Source: Sphingomonas aerolata
GTDB taxonomy: Bacteria; Pseudomonadota; Alphaproteobacteria; Sphingomonadales; Sphingomonadaceae
Reading direction: 5' to 3'
Length of the DNA: 64,000 nucleotides
NCBI RefSeq assembly: GCF_003046295.1
Contig: NZ_PZZN01000003.1
Location: 310,001-374,000 of the forward strand
The notes below the pieces were generated by a model. That model was given only the letters and a program-made list of their open reading frames with translations, did not search any database and was not told where the DNA came from. The translations under genes and the position numbers were made by a program. The first letter of the stretch is position 1. The number at the start of each line of letters is the position of its first letter. This document shows, in pieces, positions 44,498 to 54,067 of the stretch.

Positions 44498-47320
44498 ATG
44501 CGTCTGGACTTTCGCAAACGCCTTCTGGCGTCCACGCTTCTGCTTGGCTTGAGTGCACCGGCCGTTGCGCAGACCGTCGACCCGGCAACGCAGGCGGTGC
44601 CGGGCGACGCCGCGCCGGCCGATGGCGAGACGATCGTCGTCACCGGATCGCGGCTGGGCGGTCTCCAGTTACAGCAGGCGTCACCGATCGCGGTGGTCAG
44701 CGCACAGGACTTCGCACTGTCGGGCCAGCCCAATGTCGAGAATGTCCTGAAGGACCTGCCGCAGCTGGTGCCGAGCACGACGGGTGCGTCGAACAACCCC
44801 GGGGGCGGGGTGGCGACCGCGGATCTGCGCGGATTGGGTTCGACGCGAACGCTCGTCCTCGTCGATAACCGTCGCTACGTCGCCTATGACTCGAACCAGG
44901 TCGTCGATCTGAACACCATCCCCGCCGGGCTGATCGAACGCGTCGACATCGTCAGCGGTGGCCGGTCCGCGGTTTATGGCTCCGACGCGATCTCGGGCGT
45001 GATCAACTTCGTCATGAAGAAGGATTTCAGCGGCGCGGAGGTGAATGCGAACTACCGCATCAACGAGGCGGGCGATGGCGGCACGTTCAACGGCAACTTG
45101 CTGCTCGGGGGAAATTTCGAGGACGGGCGCGGCAATGCGACGGTCTATTTCGATTATACCAAGCGCAACGGCATCCTTCAGTCGGCGCGCGACTATTCGC
45201 GACAGGCGCAGGTCGATGATGGCGAGGGGGGGCTGATCGCAGGCGGGTCGGGCTCGATCGAGGGCACGCGGTTCGCGATTGGCGGCGTCAACCGCAAGTT
45301 CGAACCCGATGGGAGCTTTTCGGCTTATAGCGCCGCGACCGACGCCTATAATTATGCGCCGTCCAATTACCTGCAGGTCCCGCAGGAGCGGTTCCTGATG
45401 AGCGCGCAGACGCATTACGACGTCAGCGACGCACTGACCGTCTATGCCGAGGGCCAGTTCATCAACAACCGCGTGAAGAACCAGCTCGCGCCGACGCCGT
45501 TCACCGGGTCGGTCTCGCTCGACGCCGATTCCTCGTTTCTCTCCGCAGGATCGCGCACGCTGCTCCAGGGGCTCGATACGGATGGCGACGGCTTTGTCAC
45601 CTCGACCATCTACCGACGGCTGAGCGAGGTCGGCAATCGCGTGTCGAGCCTCGACAACACCGCCTATCGAACGGTGCTGGGCGCGAAGGGCGATATCGGC
45701 GGTGGCTGGAACTACGACGCCTATTACAGCTATTCGCGGACCAAATCGATCGAGAGCCAGACCGGCAACGTCTCGCGCAGCCGCGTGCTCCAGGCGCTGC
45801 GGACGACCTATGACACCGGCGGCAATCTGGTGTGTTCGGATACGAGCAATGGCTGCGTCCCGCTGAACATCTTCGGGGCGGGCAACATCAGCGACGCGGC
45901 CGCCGCGTTCATCACCATTCCGGTGCAGAATTCGAGCACGATCAGCGAGCAGGTCGCCAGCGCGTCGATCTCGAACCGCGAGTTGTTTGATCTGGGGGCG
46001 GGCCCGGTCGGGATCGTGTTCGGGACCGAATATCGCCGCGAGCAGGGCAGCTACAATCCCGATTTCTCGCTGTCGTCGGGCGACGTGGTCGGCTTCAACG
46101 CGGGCGAAGCCCTGGGCGGCGGGTATAACGTCAAGGAAGTCTATACCGAGGTTGCGGTGCCGTTGCTCGCGGACCTTCCCTTCGTGAAGAAGCTCGAGGT
46201 CAACGGCGCCTATCGCTATTCCTATTATTCGACCGCGGCGAAATCGGTGAACACCTATTCGGGTGGCGCGGTCTGGTCGCTCATCGACGACATCGCACTG
46301 CGCGGCCAATATTCGAGGGCAGTGCGCGCGCCGACCGTGTCGGACCTGTTCAGCGGCGCGTCGCAGGACTTTCCCGCCGCGACCGATCCGTGCACGACCG
46401 CGGTGGCGCTGACGAACACCAATCTGAATGCGAGCTGCCTGTCGAACGGTGTCGCGGCGTCGGTGATCGGCACCGCCTATGACGGCGGCAGCACGCAGAT
46501 CCAGACGGTGAATGGCGGCAACCCCGCGCTGCGCGAGGAGACGTCCGACACCTATACCGCGGGCATCGTGCTCCAGCCGCGCTTCCTGCCCGGCTTCTCG
46601 TTCACCGCGGATTACTACAAGATCAAGATCGCGAACTACATCTCGACGGTCGGCACCACGAACCTGATCCGCGCCTGTTACGGCGACGCGGACAATGGCT
46701 ACACGCCCTATGACGCGAGCTATTGCGGGTCGTTGCCGCGCGACGCGAACAGCTTTGCGATCACCGATGCGGCCAACACGCTGGCCAATACGGGGGGCGT
46801 CACGACGCGCGGGGTCGATTTCGAGGCGCGCTACGGCCTGCCGCTCGGCTTCGGGGCGTTCGGCAGCGACACCAGCCGGCTCGACCTGCGCTTCAGCGGT
46901 ACGCGGCTGATCGCGTTCGACTATAACCCGCTGGCGGCGATTCCCGACCTGACGATCGACTGTGCGGGCAAGTTCGGTCAGACCTGTGGCAACCCCTATG
47001 CGAAATGGCGGCTGTCGACGCGGGCGACCTATTCGACCGGGCCGATGACGGTATCGGTGCTGTATCGTCACCTGTCGGCGGTGAAGGACGACGACAGCGC
47101 GACGACCTATGCAGTCGAGCGGATCAAGGCCTATGATTACTTTGACCTGACCGCGGCGTTCCGGATCAAGGACGGCTTCACCTGGTCGGTCGGGGTCAAC
47201 AACGTCTTCGACAAGCAGCCGCCGATCCTGGGCGACAATCAGCAACAGGCGAACACCTATCCGTCGACCTACGACCCCTATGGTCGCGCCTTCTTCGTCA
47301 GCACCAACGTGAAGTTCTAG
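44498..47320 (+). CDS. TonB-dependent receptor (third, substrate unknown)
   Basis: A 940-residue outer-membrane receptor. Signal peptide about 1-25 (ends AVAQ), TonB-box-like ETIVVTGSRLGG, plug with DLRGLGSTRTLVLVDNRR and GGRSAVYGSDAISGVINFVMK, barrel ending STNVKF. It belongs to a different subgroup from the other two: the plug lacks IGKFPDTNLAESLQR. ATG 44498 with AGGGAG 7 bases upstream. No hydrolase is adjacent, so siderophore, peptide or oligosaccharide are all possible. A strong terminator follows. Confidence 0.94.
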   Translation: MRLDFRKRLLASTLLLGLSAPAVAQTVDPATQAVPGDAAPADGETIVVTGSRLGGLQLQQASPIAVVSAQDFALSGQPNVENVLKDLPQLVPSTTGASNNPGGGVATADLRGLGSTRTLVLVDNRRYVAYDSNQVVDLNTIPAGLIERVDIVSGGRSAVYGSDAISGVINFVMKKDFSGAEVNANYRINEAGDGGTFNGNLLLGGNFEDGRGNATVYFDYTKRNGILQSARDYSRQAQVDDGEGGLIAGGSGSIEGTRFAIGGVNRKFEPDGSFSAYSAATDAYNYAPSNYLQVPQERFLMSAQTHYDVSDALTVYAEGQFINNRVKNQLAPTPFTGSVSLDADSSFLSAGSRTLLQGLDTDGDGFVTSTIYRRLSEVGNRVSSLDNTAYRTVLGAKGDIGGGWNYDAYYSYSRTKSIESQTGNVSRSRVLQALRTTYDTGGNLVCSDTSNGCVPLNIFGAGNISDAAAAFITIPVQNSSTISEQVASASISNRELFDLGAGPVGIVFGTEYRREQGSYNPDFSLSSGDVVGFNAGEALGGGYNVKEVYTEVAVPLLADLPFVKKLEVNGAYRYSYYSTAAKSVNTYSGGAVWSLIDDIALRGQYSRAVRAPTVSDLFSGASQDFPAATDPCTTAVALTNTNLNASCLSNGVAASVIGTAYDGGSTQIQTVNGGNPALREETSDTYTAGIVLQPRFLPGFSFTADYYKIKIANYISTVGTTNLIRACYGDADNGYTPYDASYCGSLPRDANSFAITDAANTLANTGGVTTRGVDFEARYGLPLGFGAFGSDTSRLDLRFSGTRLIAFDYNPLAAIPDLTIDCAGKFGQTCGNPYAKWRLSTRATYSTGPMTVSVLYRHLSAVKDDDSATTYAVERIKAYDYFDLTAAFRIKDGFTWSVGVNNVFDKQPPILGDNQQQANTYPSTYDPYGRAFFVSTNVKF

Positions 47321-47349
47321 GAACGAGGACTGGTACGACCGCGAAACGC

Positions 47350-47381
47350 CCCCGCCATCCATCGTGATGGCGGGGCTTTTT
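47350..47381 (+). terminator. Intrinsic terminator after third TonB receptor
   Basis: Perfect 10-base stem CCCCGCCATC/GATGGCGGGG, loop CATCGT, then CTTTTT. Confidence 0.9.
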
Positions 47382-47473
47382 CGCGTCTGTCGCCCGGGGG
47401 GCAGCTCGCGGAAATATTCAGGACAAACGGAGTTGCGATATCCGGTCCGACGGAATGAACCGGGGAGCCAGCC

Positions 47474-47650
47474 ATGTCGATGCCATCACCGCGCACCACT
47501 GATTGCAGCGTCGGGCGTCATCTGCCCCGGTCGCGGCACCGCGATGTCGCCGGCGCGTCGATCCAGCGCGCCGCCTGCCGCGGATGCGGGGCGACGATCA
47601 CCAAATCCGCGCTGAGCCGGCGCTGGATCATATCCGGGATGCTCGGCTGA
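47474..47650 (+). CDS. Small cysteine-containing protein (58 residues)
   Basis: Starts MSMPSPRTTDCSVGRHL and ends WIISGMLG. It contains CRGCG near residue 35-39, half of a zinc-ribbon-like pattern, plus one earlier Cys11. ATG 47474 is preceded by GGGGAG at 8 bases; the stop is 16 bases before the Spy-like gene, suggesting co-transcription. It may be a stress-related metal-binding peptide; no family is confirmed. Confidence 0.5.
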   Translation: MSMPSPRTTDCSVGRHLPRSRHRDVAGASIQRAACRGCGATITKSALSRRWIISGMLG

Positions 47651-47666
47651 TACCGGGGGAAGGACG

Positions 47667-48158
47667 ATGACGATGATTTTGCAGAAACCGCGTTCGGCAC
47701 GCTGGCTGGCGGCGATGCTGCTGCTCGGCGCGACTTGCACTGCCAGTGCCGAGCGCCCGCGTGGGCCCGCAAATGTCGATGCGATGCGGGCCCGGGAGGC
47801 CGACGATATCGCGCTGCTGCTGCATCTGCGGCCCGATCAGCGTAGCGGACTCGTGGCGTTTCTGTCCGCCTGGGGGCCGCCTCCGCCGCGGCGCGACGGC
47901 GGGGAGGGGCCGAACATGCGCCCGGGCCCGTCGATGCCGGGTGGCGAGGATTTCGCCCGCCATCTCGAACGGTTCGAGGCGCAGGCGACCGCGCACGCAG
48001 CGCATGACCGGTCGCGCTTGATCGCAGCCCGCAGCTTCTACGACAGTCTCGACACGCCCCAGCGCGCGGGGTTCGAGGCGCTGATGCGGCTTCGCCATGC
48101 GCCCCCCGGTCCGGGCGGGCCGGGCGGTCCGTTGGGGGCCGGGCCGCCACCCGGCTGA
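47667..48158 (+). CDS. Spy/CpxP-like periplasmic protein
   Basis: A 163-residue exported protein. Signal peptide about 1-28 ending ASA, then helices with HLRPDQRSGLVAFL and FYDSLDTPQRAGFEALMRL, which match the LTxxQ-type repeats of Spy/CpxP chaperones. The rest is Pro/Gly-rich. The ATG has GGAAGGACG before it. Next to a two-component system on the other strand, it may be an envelope-stress or metal-stress chaperone and a target of that system. Confidence 0.75.
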   Translation: MTMILQKPRSARWLAAMLLLGATCTASAERPRGPANVDAMRAREADDIALLLHLRPDQRSGLVAFLSAWGPPPPRRDGGEGPNMRPGPSMPGGEDFARHLERFEAQATAHAAHDRSRLIAARSFYDSLDTPQRAGFEALMRLRHAPPGPGGPGGPLGAGPPPG

Positions 48159-48167
48159 TGCGGCCTG

Positions 48168-48884
48168 TCAGCGCGCGGGCGTCAACGGTGCCGTTCCAAG
48201 TTGGTCGTCGCCATTGCGCCAGGTGTCGCCGCCTGCGCGCGGCACTTCGCGACGGCGGATCGCGCCGTCGCCATTGCGGTCGAGCGCGGCGAACCGGTCG
48301 GCGGCGGCCTTGGCGAACTCCGCCCGGTCGACGCCGCGGTTGAAATTCAAATCCGCCGACGTCACCGGTTCGGGCAGGTCGAACAGGCCGAAGCGGCCGG
48401 CGCCGATCCGCAAGGTCGCGTCGGCGGTGCTGGTCCTGCGGCTGGCGGCGCTGCCACGCTTGCCGGACCCGGTGTCGGGACGTCCCGCCGATCCGCCGCG
48501 TCCTCCACCGCGGACGCGGATCTCGGGGACGAGGATATTTTCGTACCAAGCGATATCTTCAGGATCGATCTCGCCATCGCGGCCGCGGTCAAAATGCGCG
48601 AAGACCCGGGTCGCATCCGCCTGAAACTCGGCCCGGGTGATCCGGCCATCGCCGTCGCGGTCGGCACCCTGGAACCATAATGCCTGCGCCGCGCCGGCCT
48701 TCTGCGTCGAGCGGAACGGCTCGCCCATCGGGCTGATGAACAGCTGGCCGCGGCCCTGCTGCGGGCGAGGCCGGGGGGATCGCGCCGGCTCGGTGCTCGA
48801 CTGCGCCGCCGCCGCGACATCCGGGGCGGGCGCCAGTGCGGCCAGCATCCCGCCGGCGATCACCGTCCATGCGCGCATCGACAT
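48168..48884 (-). CDS. EF-hand domain protein, exported
   Basis: 238 residues with a signal peptide (about 1-27). Calcium-binding loops are DRDGDGRITRAEF, DRGRDGEIDPED, DLNFNRGVDRAEF and DRNGDGAIRRREV, four EF-hands of which the first and last are most canonical. AGGAG lies 8 bases before the ATG. It directly follows the histidine kinase gene and may be the sensor partner or an output; calcium binding in the periplasm is inferred. Confidence 0.88.
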   Translation of the reverse strand: MSMRAWTVIAGGMLAALAPAPDVAAAAQSSTEPARSPRPRPQQGRGQLFISPMGEPFRSTQKAGAAQALWFQGADRDGDGRITRAEFQADATRVFAHFDRGRDGEIDPEDIAWYENILVPEIRVRGGGRGGSAGRPDTGSGKRGSAASRRTSTADATLRIGAGRFGLFDLPEPVTSADLNFNRGVDRAEFAKAAADRFAALDRNGDGAIRRREVPRAGGDTWRNGDDQLGTAPLTPAR

Positions 48885-48910
48885 CGGTCTTCTCCTGTTT
48901 CGGGGCCGGA

Positions 48911-50287
48911 TCATGCCGGCAGAATGACGCGCACGATGAGACCGCCTTCGGGGCGATTTTCCAGCGACGCGGCGCCGCCATGCGCATGCGCCACCGCGCG
49001 GACGCTGGCGAGCCCGAGGCCGGTGCCACCCGTGTCGCGGTTGCGCGACCGCTCCGCCCGGAAGAACGGTTCGAAGGCATGCGACGCATCGGCGGCGGAG
49101 AGGCCCGGACCGCGATCGCCGACCTCGATCACCACCGTGTCGCGGTCGCGGTAGAGTTGGACCTCGGCATGCCCGGCATATATGACCGCGTTGTCGACCA
49201 GATTGACCAGCAACGCCTTGAGCGCGGGGGCATCGCCGTCGATCGCGAGCGACGGACCGGGCGACAGCACCACCTGCTCGCCGCGGTCGGCATAATCGTC
49301 GGTGATGCTTTCCGCGAGCGAGCGCAGGTCGAGCCGCTGGCGGCGGACATGCCGGGTCATGTCGCGGACGAACGCCATCGCCGCGCCGATCCGCTGGCTC
49401 ATCTCCTGGATATCCTCCTCGCTGGCCTCGCGGATCTCGTCCGGCGCCTTTTCGAGCCGGAGCGCGAGACGCATCAGCGGCGTGCGCAGATCGTGCGCGA
49501 CCGCGGCGATCAGCGTCGTGCGATCCTCGACATAGCGATTGAGTCGCTCCTGCATGACGTTGAAGGCGGTCGCGGCCTCCATGATCTCGGGCGGTCCGGT
49601 CAGCGGGATCGGATCGGCGCGCGGATCGCGACCGAGCCGGTCGGCGGCGGCGGCGAACAGCGCGACGGGCCTGGCGATGCGTCGTGCCAGTACCAGCGCG
49701 ACCGGTGCGGCGACCGCCATCGCGACGAGGAACCACAGGATCAGCCGCGCCTGCCACAAGCCGAACGCCGGCCGCGCCGGGCGGATCGTCCGCCACTGGC
49801 CGTCGGGGGCATGCACCCAGACGACGAACGCGCCGAACAGTGTGTTGTCGACGACCGACTGTGGCGGCATCTTGGGCATGCCCATCGGCATGGGCGGCCG
49901 AAACGCGCCCGCCATCAAGGGCGGACCATAGCGGCGCGCCTCGACGATCACCGCGCGTGCCGGCACGCCAAGATCGGCGGCGATCACCCGGCCGAGATGG
50001 CGATCGCGCGCATCGCCCTGCTCGGTCGGCGGGGCGGTCGCGACCGCGATCGTCAGCAAGCCGCTCGGGTCGCGTCCGGCGCGCACGACCGAGGCGATCC
50101 GGCTGGTCGAATAGACCACCGGCGTCGGCGGCGGGACCAGAAGGACGGCGGCGAAATTGAGCAGCTGGACGAGCAGGACGGTGAACAGGATGAACGCGAA
50201 GATCCGCAGGAACAGCGGCCAGCGCCGCGGATGCCCGACCCTGGTACCAGCCGGATTCGCGCCGGCCGTGCGTGACGGCGTGGTCAC
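48911..50287 (-). CDS. Sensor histidine kinase
   Basis: A 458-residue membrane kinase. Helix 1 (about 24-52), periplasmic sensor of about 125 residues, helix 2 (about 182-204), HAMP, then HisKA with His265 in VAHDLRTPLM, N-box DNAVIYAG and G-box DRGPGLS, GTGLGLASVRAVA. The ATG overlaps the response regulator stop (ATGA), so both are one unit. EnvZ/CpxA-type; the adjacent EF-hand and Spy-like genes suggest an envelope signal. Confidence 0.94.
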   Translation of the reverse strand: MTTPSRTAGANPAGTRVGHPRRWPLFLRIFAFILFTVLLVQLLNFAAVLLVPPPTPVVYSTSRIASVVRAGRDPSGLLTIAVATAPPTEQGDARDRHLGRVIAADLGVPARAVIVEARRYGPPLMAGAFRPPMPMGMPKMPPQSVVDNTLFGAFVVWVHAPDGQWRTIRPARPAFGLWQARLILWFLVAMAVAAPVALVLARRIARPVALFAAAADRLGRDPRADPIPLTGPPEIMEAATAFNVMQERLNRYVEDRTTLIAAVAHDLRTPLMRLALRLEKAPDEIREASEEDIQEMSQRIGAAMAFVRDMTRHVRRQRLDLRSLAESITDDYADRGEQVVLSPGPSLAIDGDAPALKALLVNLVDNAVIYAGHAEVQLYRDRDTVVIEVGDRGPGLSAADASHAFEPFFRAERSRNRDTGGTGLGLASVRAVAHAHGGAASLENRPEGGLIVRVILPA

Positions 50288-51003
50288 AGCCGGATCACGC
50301 GGGGAACGAAGAAATAGCCCTCGTTGCGGATCGTCCGGATGATCTCGTCACCGCGCGAGCGCAGCTTGCGTCGCAGCCGGCTGACCTGGACGTCGATCGC
50401 CCGGTCGAATGCGTCGGTATCCGGACCCCGCGCCGCCTCCAGCAACGCGTCGCGCGCGAGCACGCGGCGCGGACGCTCGACAAAGGCGCGCAGCACCGCG
50501 AATTCGCCATCGGTCAGGTCGACGAGCATGCCGTCGCCGTCGAGCAATTCGTGCGCGGCGAAATCGACCCGCCAGCCGAGAAAGCCATAGCTGCGGCCGG
50601 TCTCGACAGCCGCGCCATTGCGTTCGCGCAGTGCGGCGCGGACTGTGGCGAGGATCTCGCGCGGGCTGCACGGCTTGGTCAGATAATGGCTCGCGCCGAT
50701 CTCGAGCCCGAGAATCCGGTCGGGTTCGTCGCCCAGCGCGCTGAGCATGACGACGGGGGGGGCGCCCTTGCGGGTCAAGCGGCGACAGGCCGCCAGGCCG
50801 TCCTCGCCGGGCATCATCACGTCGAGCAGGATCAGCGCGATCGGATGCCGTGCGAGCGCGACGTCCATTTCCTGCGCATTGGTCGCGGTTTCGACGCGGT
50901 ACCCGTGCATCCCCAGACTCTGCGCGAGCAGCGTCCGGATCGCATGGTCGTCATCGACCACGAGCAGCATCGTATCGGCGGGTTCGGGAGCGGCGCAGTG
51001 CAT
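50284..51003 (-). CDS. OmpR-family response regulator
   Basis: A 239-residue regulator: receiver domain with phospho-acceptor Asp61 in LLDVMMPGEDGL and Lys in YLTKPCSPRE, then a winged-helix DNA-binding domain with DAFDRAIDVQVSRLRRKL. Partner of the overlapping histidine kinase. Divergent from a very similar regulator 141 bases away. Confidence 0.94.
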   Translation of the reverse strand: MHCAAPEPADTMLLVVDDDHAIRTLLAQSLGMHGYRVETATNAQEMDVALARHPIALILLDVMMPGEDGLAACRRLTRKGAPPVVMLSALGDEPDRILGLEIGASHYLTKPCSPREILATVRAALRERNGAAVETGRSYGFLGWRVDFAAHELLDGDGMLVDLTDGEFAVLRAFVERPRRVLARDALLEAARGPDTDAFDRAIDVQVSRLRRKLRSRGDEIIRTIRNEGYFFVPRVIRL

Positions 51004-51144
51004 CGCCGGCCACTATGCCACGTATGTGTTCGCGATGTTTCAGCGATTTCGCATCATGCCACGCCACCGCCGGTCGTTGCCGGCGCGACGGATTGCGCAA
51101 CATCCAGACATATGCCGGAAAGAACTGACCTGCAGGCGAGGCGC

Positions 51145-51987
51145 ATGATTTTGACCAACAGCGTTTCCGTCGCCGCGCCCGGCCCTGATCTCCATGCCGG
51201 CACGCGAGGGGCGGATGACAGCGCGCGGATCGTTATCGTCGACGACGATCCCGGGCTGCGAGAGTTGCTGACGGGGTTTCTGGTCGATCACGGCCTGCGC
51301 GCCGAAGCCGTGGCGAGCGGCGCCGCGTTGCGGACCCGGCTCGCGCATCGCCCTTGCGATCTCGTCGTGCTCGACATGATGATGCCCGGCGAGGACGGGC
51401 TGTCGGTGCTGCGCGCACTGACCCAGACCCAGGATCCGCCGCGGGTGATCATGTTCTCCGCGCTGTCGAGCGAGATCGACCGGGTCGTCGCGCTCGAGCT
51501 GGGCGCGGACGATTATGTCACCAAGCCGTCGAGCCCGCGCGAGATCCTCGCGCGGATCCGGTCGGTCCTGCGGCGGCAACGGGCGCAACTGGCCAGCGGC
51601 GCGTCACCCGATCCTGCCGACCCCGCGCCGACCGAACGACTCGCCGGCGCCGAAAATCCCGTCCAGAGCCACGATCTGGTCGGCTTTGCGGGCTGGGCGC
51701 TGAACTGCCGGATGCGGACGCTGACCGCCCCCGACGGCACCAATGTCCGGCTGACCGATGGCGAATTCCAAATGCTGCATCTGTTCGTGGCGCAACCGCA
51801 GACGATCCATTCGCGCGACGACATGATCGCGACGCTGGGGCGCAGCGATGGTCCGGCGAAGGGCCGCACGATCGACGTCAATATCAGCCGGCTGCGGCGC
51901 AAGGTGCAGCGGCACGACCGCACCGAACTGATCCGGACGGTGCGCGGCAACGGCTATATCTTCATGCCGGACGTGTCCCCGCTCTGA
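51145..51987 (+). CDS. OmpR-family response regulator without adjacent kinase
   Basis: A 280-residue regulator. Receiver with Asp77 in VLDMMMPGEDGL and YVTKPSSPREILA, then winged helix with GRTIDVNISRLRRKVQ. MMPGEDGL, SPREILA and LTDGEF are shared with the divergent regulator, so the two are probably paralogues from a duplication. It has an unusual N-terminal extension of about 25 residues and a longer inter-domain linker. ATG 51145 has GCGAGGC before it; ATG 51112 is an alternative. No kinase gene follows. Confidence 0.92.
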   Translation: MILTNSVSVAAPGPDLHAGTRGADDSARIVIVDDDPGLRELLTGFLVDHGLRAEAVASGAALRTRLAHRPCDLVVLDMMMPGEDGLSVLRALTQTQDPPRVIMFSALSSEIDRVVALELGADDYVTKPSSPREILARIRSVLRRQRAQLASGASPDPADPAPTERLAGAENPVQSHDLVGFAGWALNCRMRTLTAPDGTNVRLTDGEFQMLHLFVAQPQTIHSRDDMIATLGRSDGPAKGRTIDVNISRLRRKVQRHDRTELIRTVRGNGYIFMPDVSPL

Positions 51988-52149
51988 GCAGCGGGCGGAC
52001 CCGGTCGGCGCGTTGCGGGCTGCTGCCAGGAAAATAGCGTTGGGGCGGGATATTGGCGCACGCCGCGACGTTCATGTCCGACCACGGCTTCCCCAGCGTC
52101 GAATACCCGGCCTGGTGGGGAGCAAAGACGCGATCGGACAGACACTTCC

Positions 52150-54012
52150 ATGGCCAAGACCCTTGCCGCATTGGCCAGCGACGTGCTGCGCGCCACCACC
52201 CGACCCGCGCGCAGCGATGTACGCGAGGGGGTGCGCGAGGGGGTGCGCGAGGACGGCTATCTGCGACTGGAGGATTATGGCGCGCTCGGCGACGGGCGGT
52301 CGGTCGCGCTGTCGGGGGCGGACGGATCGATCGACTGGTGGTGCGTCCCCAATCTCGATTCGCAGCCGCTGTTCGACCGGCTGCTCGATCCGGAGGAGGG
52401 GGGACGGTTCAGCATCACCCCGACCGAGCCGTTCACCGTCGAACGCCGCTATCTGCCCGGCAGTAACGTGCTCGAGACGCTCTTCATCACGGACAGCGGC
52501 CGCGCGCGACTGACCGAGTCGATGAACAGCGGTACGGCGGGCCGGTTGCCCTGGACCGAACTCGCACGGCGGATCGACGGGCTCGACGGTGCGGTCCGGT
52601 TCAGAATCGAGATGCGTCCGGGGCGCAGGGCCAGCGGGGCGAGCCCGTATCAGTCGAAGATCGGCGAATATCCGGTCTTCCATGTCGACCGCGTGCTGGG
52701 GCTGTTCCTGCACAGCGATGGCGTCGTCGTGGAACGCACCGACGAGGCGGTGACGGGCGTGCTGACGGTCGCGCAGGGCCAGCGCGAGGTCGTCGCGATC
52801 GTCGCGGGCGAGGACGAGCCGCTGGTCGTGCCGACGATCGCCGACATCGACGAGCGCATCGATATTTCGGACGCGGAATGGCGGCAATGGTCGCACCGGA
52901 TCAACTATGACGGCGAACGGCGCCCCGCGTTCATCCGCAGCGTCCTCGCGCTGAAGCTGCTGCTCTATTCACCGACCGGTGCGATCGCAGCCGCCGCGAC
53001 CACCTCGGTTCCCGAAGGGATCGGCGGCAAGAAGAATTACGACTATCGCTACGCCTGGATCCGCGACGCCGGCTATACGATCAAGGCGTTTCTCGCCGCG
53101 GGTGCGCAGATGGAGGCCAAGGCGGCATTCACCTGGCTGTTGAAGCGGCTGGCCGAACACGGGCCGCGCGTCTGCTATACGCTCGACGGCGCGCTGGTCC
53201 CCGATCTGAGTGAAATCGACGTGCCGGGATATCGGCGGTCGAAACCCGTGCAGGTCGGCAACACCGCGACCGACCAGAACCAGCACGGCGTCTATGGCGA
53301 CATATTCGAGACCGCCGCCCGCTTCGTCAGTTGCGGCAATATCCTCGACGCGTCGAGCGCCGAGCTGCTGTCGCATCTGGCGGACCGGTGTGCGGACGCG
53401 TGGCGGCAGAAGGACGCGGGCATCTGGGAGCTCGAGGAGTCGCAGCATTACACCATGTCGAAGATCAGTTGCTGGCAGGCGCTGGCGCGTGCGGTCGAAC
53501 TGGCGGACCAGGGGCAGTTGCCGACCACGTGCCGCGATCGCTGGTCGCGCGAACGCGACCGGATCGCGCAGTGGATCGAGGATGAATGCTGGTCCGAGAC
53601 CAAGCAGGCGTTCGTCTTCTACCCCGGCAGCGACAAGCTCGACGCGTCGCTCGCGCTGGCGGTGCGGTTCGGCTTCGACGGGCGCGAGCGGCTGGAAAAG
53701 ACGCTCGACGCGATCGACCGCGAACTGGGGGCGGGGCCCTATCACTATCGCTACACCGACGTGTGGGCGGAAGAGGGGTGTTTCCTGGCGTGCACCTTCT
53801 GGATGATCGAGGCCCGTGCGCTGCTTGGCCAGCGTGATCGGGCAGAGGCGGCGCTCGCGGGCATTTCCGAGGCGCTTGATCGCGGCGTCGGGATCATGAC
53901 GGAGATGGCCGATCCGAAGACGGGCATGTTTCTCGGCAACCTGCCGCAGGGTCTGTCGCACCTTGCGCACGTCATGGCGCTCGACGTGCTCGGCGGACAG
54001 GACGCCTGCTAG
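52150..54012 (+). CDS. Glycoside hydrolase family 15 protein (glucoamylase/trehalase type)
   Basis: A 620-residue cytosolic enzyme. N-terminal beta-sandwich begins YLRLEDYGALGDGRSVALSGADGSIDWWCVPNLDS, close in pattern to bacterial GH15 trehalases; the (alpha/alpha)6 barrel shows KKNYDYRYAWIRDAGYTI, ESQHYTMSKISCW and DVWAEEGCFLACTFW with the catalytic glutamates. No signal peptide. The likely reaction is trehalose or glucan hydrolysis. Residues 24-35 are a tandem VREG repeat (see that entry). Stands alone on the plus strand. Confidence 0.92.
   Translation: MAKTLAALASDVLRATTRPARSDVREGVREGVREDGYLRLEDYGALGDGRSVALSGADGSIDWWCVPNLDSQPLFDRLLDPEEGGRFSITPTEPFTVERRYLPGSNVLETLFITDSGRARLTESMNSGTAGRLPWTELARRIDGLDGAVRFRIEMRPGRRASGASPYQSKIGEYPVFHVDRVLGLFLHSDGVVVERTDEAVTGVLTVAQGQREVVAIVAGEDEPLVVPTIADIDERIDISDAEWRQWSHRINYDGERRPAFIRSVLALKLLLYSPTGAIAAAATTSVPEGIGGKKNYDYRYAWIRDAGYTIKAFLAAGAQMEAKAAFTWLLKRLAEHGPRVCYTLDGALVPDLSEIDVPGYRRSKPVQVGNTATDQNQHGVYGDIFETAARFVSCGNILDASSAELLSHLADRCADAWRQKDAGIWELEESQHYTMSKISCWQALARAVELADQGQLPTTCRDRWSRERDRIAQWIEDECWSETKQAFVFYPGSDKLDASLALAVRFGFDGRERLEKTLDAIDRELGAGPYHYRYTDVWAEEGCFLACTFWMIEARALLGQRDRAEAALAGISEALDRGVGIMTEMADPKTGMFLGNLPQGLSHLAHVMALDVLGGQDAC
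52219..52254 (+). repeat. Three tandem 12-base units in the GH15 gene
   Basis: Units of the type GTGCGCGAGGGG (first has GTAC, last GAC) encode VREG-VREG-VRED at residues 24-35, before the conserved domain. Copy number is prone to slippage without changing the frame. Confidence 0.85.
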
Positions 54013-54067
54013 AAGAGCGGGCGGCGATGCGTTTCGCCGCCCCGCCGTCAGCCTGTCGCCGGACTAC

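Noticed and set aside
44681-47362. An 893-codon open frame antisense to the third TonB receptor
   Set aside because: Same GC artefact; the receptor on the plus strand has a signal peptide, plug and barrel end.
52072-52896. A 274-codon minus-strand frame antisense to GH15
   Set aside because: No domain, composition of a GC shadow; the GH15 motifs are on the plus strand.
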